Source: UBA8231 sp964512165
Lineage (GTDB): Bacteria > Latescibacterota > UBA2968 > UBA8231
Reading direction: 5' to 3'
Length of the DNA stretch: 6,752 bases
Assembly (NCBI GenBank): GCA_964512165.1
Contig: CAZEHQ010000231.1
Span: forward strand, 1-6,752
Positions 4,959 through 6,752 of the stretch are shown here, piece after piece (the stretch's first letter is position 1; every line of letters begins with the position of its first letter). The position numbers were made by a program, and so were the translations under genes. The notes beneath the pieces were generated by a model. The model was not told the DNA's origin, made no database searches, and was given only the letters and a program-made list of their open reading frames with translations.

Positions 4959-6752
4959 ATGCAAGGGACCCGCCGCCTGCCCGTGCCCGTAACCGATCCC
5001 GCCATTCCGAGGCCGGTCCCCGGTGCGTTCCCGGGCCCCCGCCTCGCCCTTGGGAGCGCGCTCCTGGGCGCCCTCGTCCTCACCCCTCTTCCGGCCCGGT
5101 CGGGGATCGGCCTCGAGCCCCCGCCGCGGGCCCCGGTCCATCGGATCTTCCACGATCCGGCGGAGTACGGCGCCTTCCGCGCCGGGTCGCCGCTGCTGCG
5201 CGCGCGGCCGCCGGCGACGCCCCTGGTGGAGTCCCGCACCCCCTTCACCAGCAAGCGGGTGACCATCGACTCCACCGGGGCCCACTACCAGCCGCGGTCG
5301 GCCGGGTTCGACGAGGGTCCGCCGATCACCCTGCCCCTGGGGCGCTATCTGGCGATGGGGAACCGCCACCTCTACCGGACGAAGTGGCGGCAGAAGGTGC
5401 GCGAGGGCATGCGCCGCGAATCGCGCCTGGGCGAGGGCCGGCGGGGGCGCCTGGAGTGGAGGGTGCCGATCCCGGCGCCGCCGGTGGTCAGGCGGTTCAT
5501 CGGCGACGAGGGATCGCTGCGCATCAACGGCTCTCACACCGCCTCGATCGGCGGCAAGAGCAGCTGGACGGCCAACGAGGTCCGGACCCTGGCGGGAGGG
5601 TCGTCGAAGTTCCCCGCCCTGAGCATGGACCAGGAGTCGGACTTCTCGGTGGAAGGCAAGGTGGGGGAGGCGATCAACATCCGCATCAACCAGGACACCA
5701 GGGGCCTGTCCAGCTCCTTCGGCCAGAACCTGCAGGACCAGCTCGACCAGATCAAGCTCGATTACAAGGGCGACGAGGACAACATCTTCCAGGAGGTGCA
5801 GGCGGGCAACACCACCCTCTCCCTGCCCAACACGCGGTTCGTCGGCTTCAACCAGCAGCACAAGGGCCTCTTCGGGATCCGGGCCAAGGGGCGCCTGGGG
5901 CCCTTCGGCTTCACGACCATCGCCAGCCACGAGAAGAGCGAGTCCAACCGCCAGAGCTTCCGCGGCGGCGCCCAGGTCGACACCACCGAGATCCGCGACT
6001 ACGAGTACGTGCGCAACCAGTTCTACTACCTCGACCGGGTCTACAAGGAGGGCCTGCCGGACTACGCCGCGGTCTCCACTTCGGGCTTCCAGCCCGAGGA
6101 TCCCGTCGACGAGCGCACCCTTCAGGTCTACGTCAACGACTTCAACGTCAACAACGACGCCGAGCAGCTGTCGCGCCCGGGCCGGGCCCAGGCCGATCTG
6201 GGCGACGCCGCCAACGACTCGACGGGCCATCGCGAGATCGGCACCTGGCACCGCCTCGACCCCGACAACGACTACATCCTCGACAGCGGTCTCGGCTCCA
6301 TCACCCTGCGCAGGCCGGTGCAGGACCGCCACGCCCTGGCCGTGACCTACCGCACCCTCGGGGGCCGCGCGGTGGGCACCGCCGCCGCCGACCGCGACTC
6401 CCTGGAGCTGCAGCTGATCAAGGCCCGCGACGCCCGCCCCGGCTTCCCCACGTGGGACCTGGAGTGGAAGAACGTGTACCGCATCGTGCGGGGCTTCGCC
6501 CGGGGGCGCCAGTTCGACCGCCAGCGCATCCGCGTGGAGATCCTGCGCGAGGTGCCGGGGCGTGAGCCGGAGACCACCCAGGGCGGACGATCCTTCCTGC
6601 GGCTCATGGGGCTCGACACCCACGGGCAGGACGCCGGCACGCCGCCGGACCAGATCATCGACGCCGACTACGACGGCCTCCGGGAGGACCTGGGGGTGCT
6701 GATCCTGCCCGACCAGCGGCCCTTCGATCCGCTACTGTCGAAGTACGGCCTC
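4959..6752 (+). CDS. sprA: SprA-like outer-membrane translocon protein, N-terminal part (runs off window)
   Basis: The first 598 codons of a large surface protein; no stop occurs before the window edge. In Bacteroidota, SprA is a very large outer-membrane barrel (over 2,000 residues) forming the translocon of type IX secretion. After a long polar N-terminus, a hydrophobic signal-like segment lies at about 28-46 (LALGSALLGALVLTPLPA). SprA hallmarks follow in family order: a glycine-rich strand segment after Ile189; FSVEGKVGEAINIRINQDT; LDYKGDEDNIFQEVQAGNTTLSLPN (first half to about 280, AGNTTLSLPN at 282-291); LFGIRAKGRLGPFGFTTIAS (304-323); YEYVRNQFYYLD (348-359); LQVYVNDFNV; and PTWDLEWKNVY (497-507). 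The mature region is beta-rich and aromatic. ATG 4959 is the first in-frame ATG but has no Shine-Dalgarno; GTG 4983 is an alternative that shortens the long n-region. Recognition is from remembered family pattern, not an alignment. It lies divergent to lptF. Confidence 0.8.
   Translation, partial: MQGTRRLPVPVTDPAIPRPVPGAFPGPRLALGSALLGALVLTPLPARSGIGLEPPPRAPVHRIFHDPAEYGAFRAGSPLLRARPPATPLVESRTPFTSKRVTIDSTGAHYQPRSAGFDEGPPITLPLGRYLAMGNRHLYRTKWRQKVREGMRRESRLGEGRRGRLEWRVPIPAPPVVRRFIGDEGSLRINGSHTASIGGKSSWTANEVRTLAGGSSKFPALSMDQESDFSVEGKVGEAINIRINQDTRGLSSSFGQNLQDQLDQIKLDYKGDEDNIFQEVQAGNTTLSLPNTRFVGFNQQHKGLFGIRAKGRLGPFGFTTIASHEKSESNRQSFRGGAQVDTTEIRDYEYVRNQFYYLDRVYKEGLPDYAAVSTSGFQPEDPVDERTLQVYVNDFNVNNDAEQLSRPGRAQADLGDAANDSTGHREIGTWHRLDPDNDYILDSGLGSITLRRPVQDRHALAVTYRTLGGRAVGTAAADRDSLELQLIKARDARPGFPTWDLEWKNVYRIVRGFARGRQFDRQRIRVEILREVPGREPETTQGGRSFLRLMGLDTHGQDAGTPPDQIIDADYDGLREDLGVLILPDQRPFDPLLSKYGL

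Noticed and set aside
4556..4992. Small plus-strand open frames (4556-4786 and 4621-4992) in the divergent region that might be small proteins.
   Set aside because: The products are Pro/Arg/Ala-rich with no hydrophobic segment or motif, and no ribosome-binding site is apparent; they fit GC-driven chance frames.
4569..6623. A 684-codon open frame on the minus strand opposite the sprA-like gene.
   Set aside because: It is the antisense shadow of a gene with recognisable family motifs; its translation is repetitive Val/Ala/Gly/Glu without any fold signature.
4959..6752. The idea that the right-end gene is a TonB-dependent receptor or another generic beta-barrel.
   Set aside because: No TonB box, plug-domain motif or POTRA-like repeat is seen, whereas several SprA blocks occur in the right order.
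1..6752. Scan for tRNA or rRNA genes, CRISPR repeats, insertion sequences and attachment sites.
   Set aside because: No regularly spaced direct repeats, transposase-like sequence, terminal inverted repeats or tRNA-like cloverleaf were found by eye.

Overview
The window is very GC-rich DNA from a diderm bacterium. It holds five protein genes and no recognisable RNA gene, mobile element or CRISPR array. The best taxonomic clue is the partial gene at the right end, a recognisable SprA homologue (the outer-membrane translocon of type IX secretion and gliding, best known from Bacteroidota). With such high GC, plus lptF/lptG, this suggests a non-Bacteroidota member of the FCB group (for example Gemmatimonadota, Krumholzibacteriota or 'Eisenbacteria'-like lineages). 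That assignment is inference from gene content and composition only.

Layout. Bases 1-166 are a leader region with an inverted repeat and a plausible sigma70-type promoter. Two plus-strand genes follow, 3 bases apart. The first (167-1024) looks like a winged-helix + PAS + degenerate histidine-kinase-dimerisation-helix protein. The second (1028-2140) is a HEAT-like alpha-solenoid protein of unknown function. They converge, with only 20 bases between stops, on a minus-strand lptF-lptG operon (4547 down to 2161), whose genes overlap by 4 bases (GTGA). These encode the two inner-membrane permease subunits of the lipopolysaccharide transporter LptB2FG. A GC-extreme, hairpin-rich divergent region (4548-4958) separates lptF from the sprA-like gene, which starts near 4959 on the plus strand and runs off the window edge after 598 codons.

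How the genes fit together. lptF/lptG and the sprA homologue both serve the outer membrane, one exporting LPS and the other probably exporting proteins, and they fire divergently from one intergenic region. The PAS/HEAT pair reads as a small two-gene operon, probably a sensory or regulatory protein with a scaffold partner; nothing visible ties it functionally to the envelope genes. The points most worth follow-up are the SprA homologue outside its classical phylum, the kinase-like PAS protein with no phospho-acceptor histidine, the unassigned HEAT partner, and the long helical segment in LptF.
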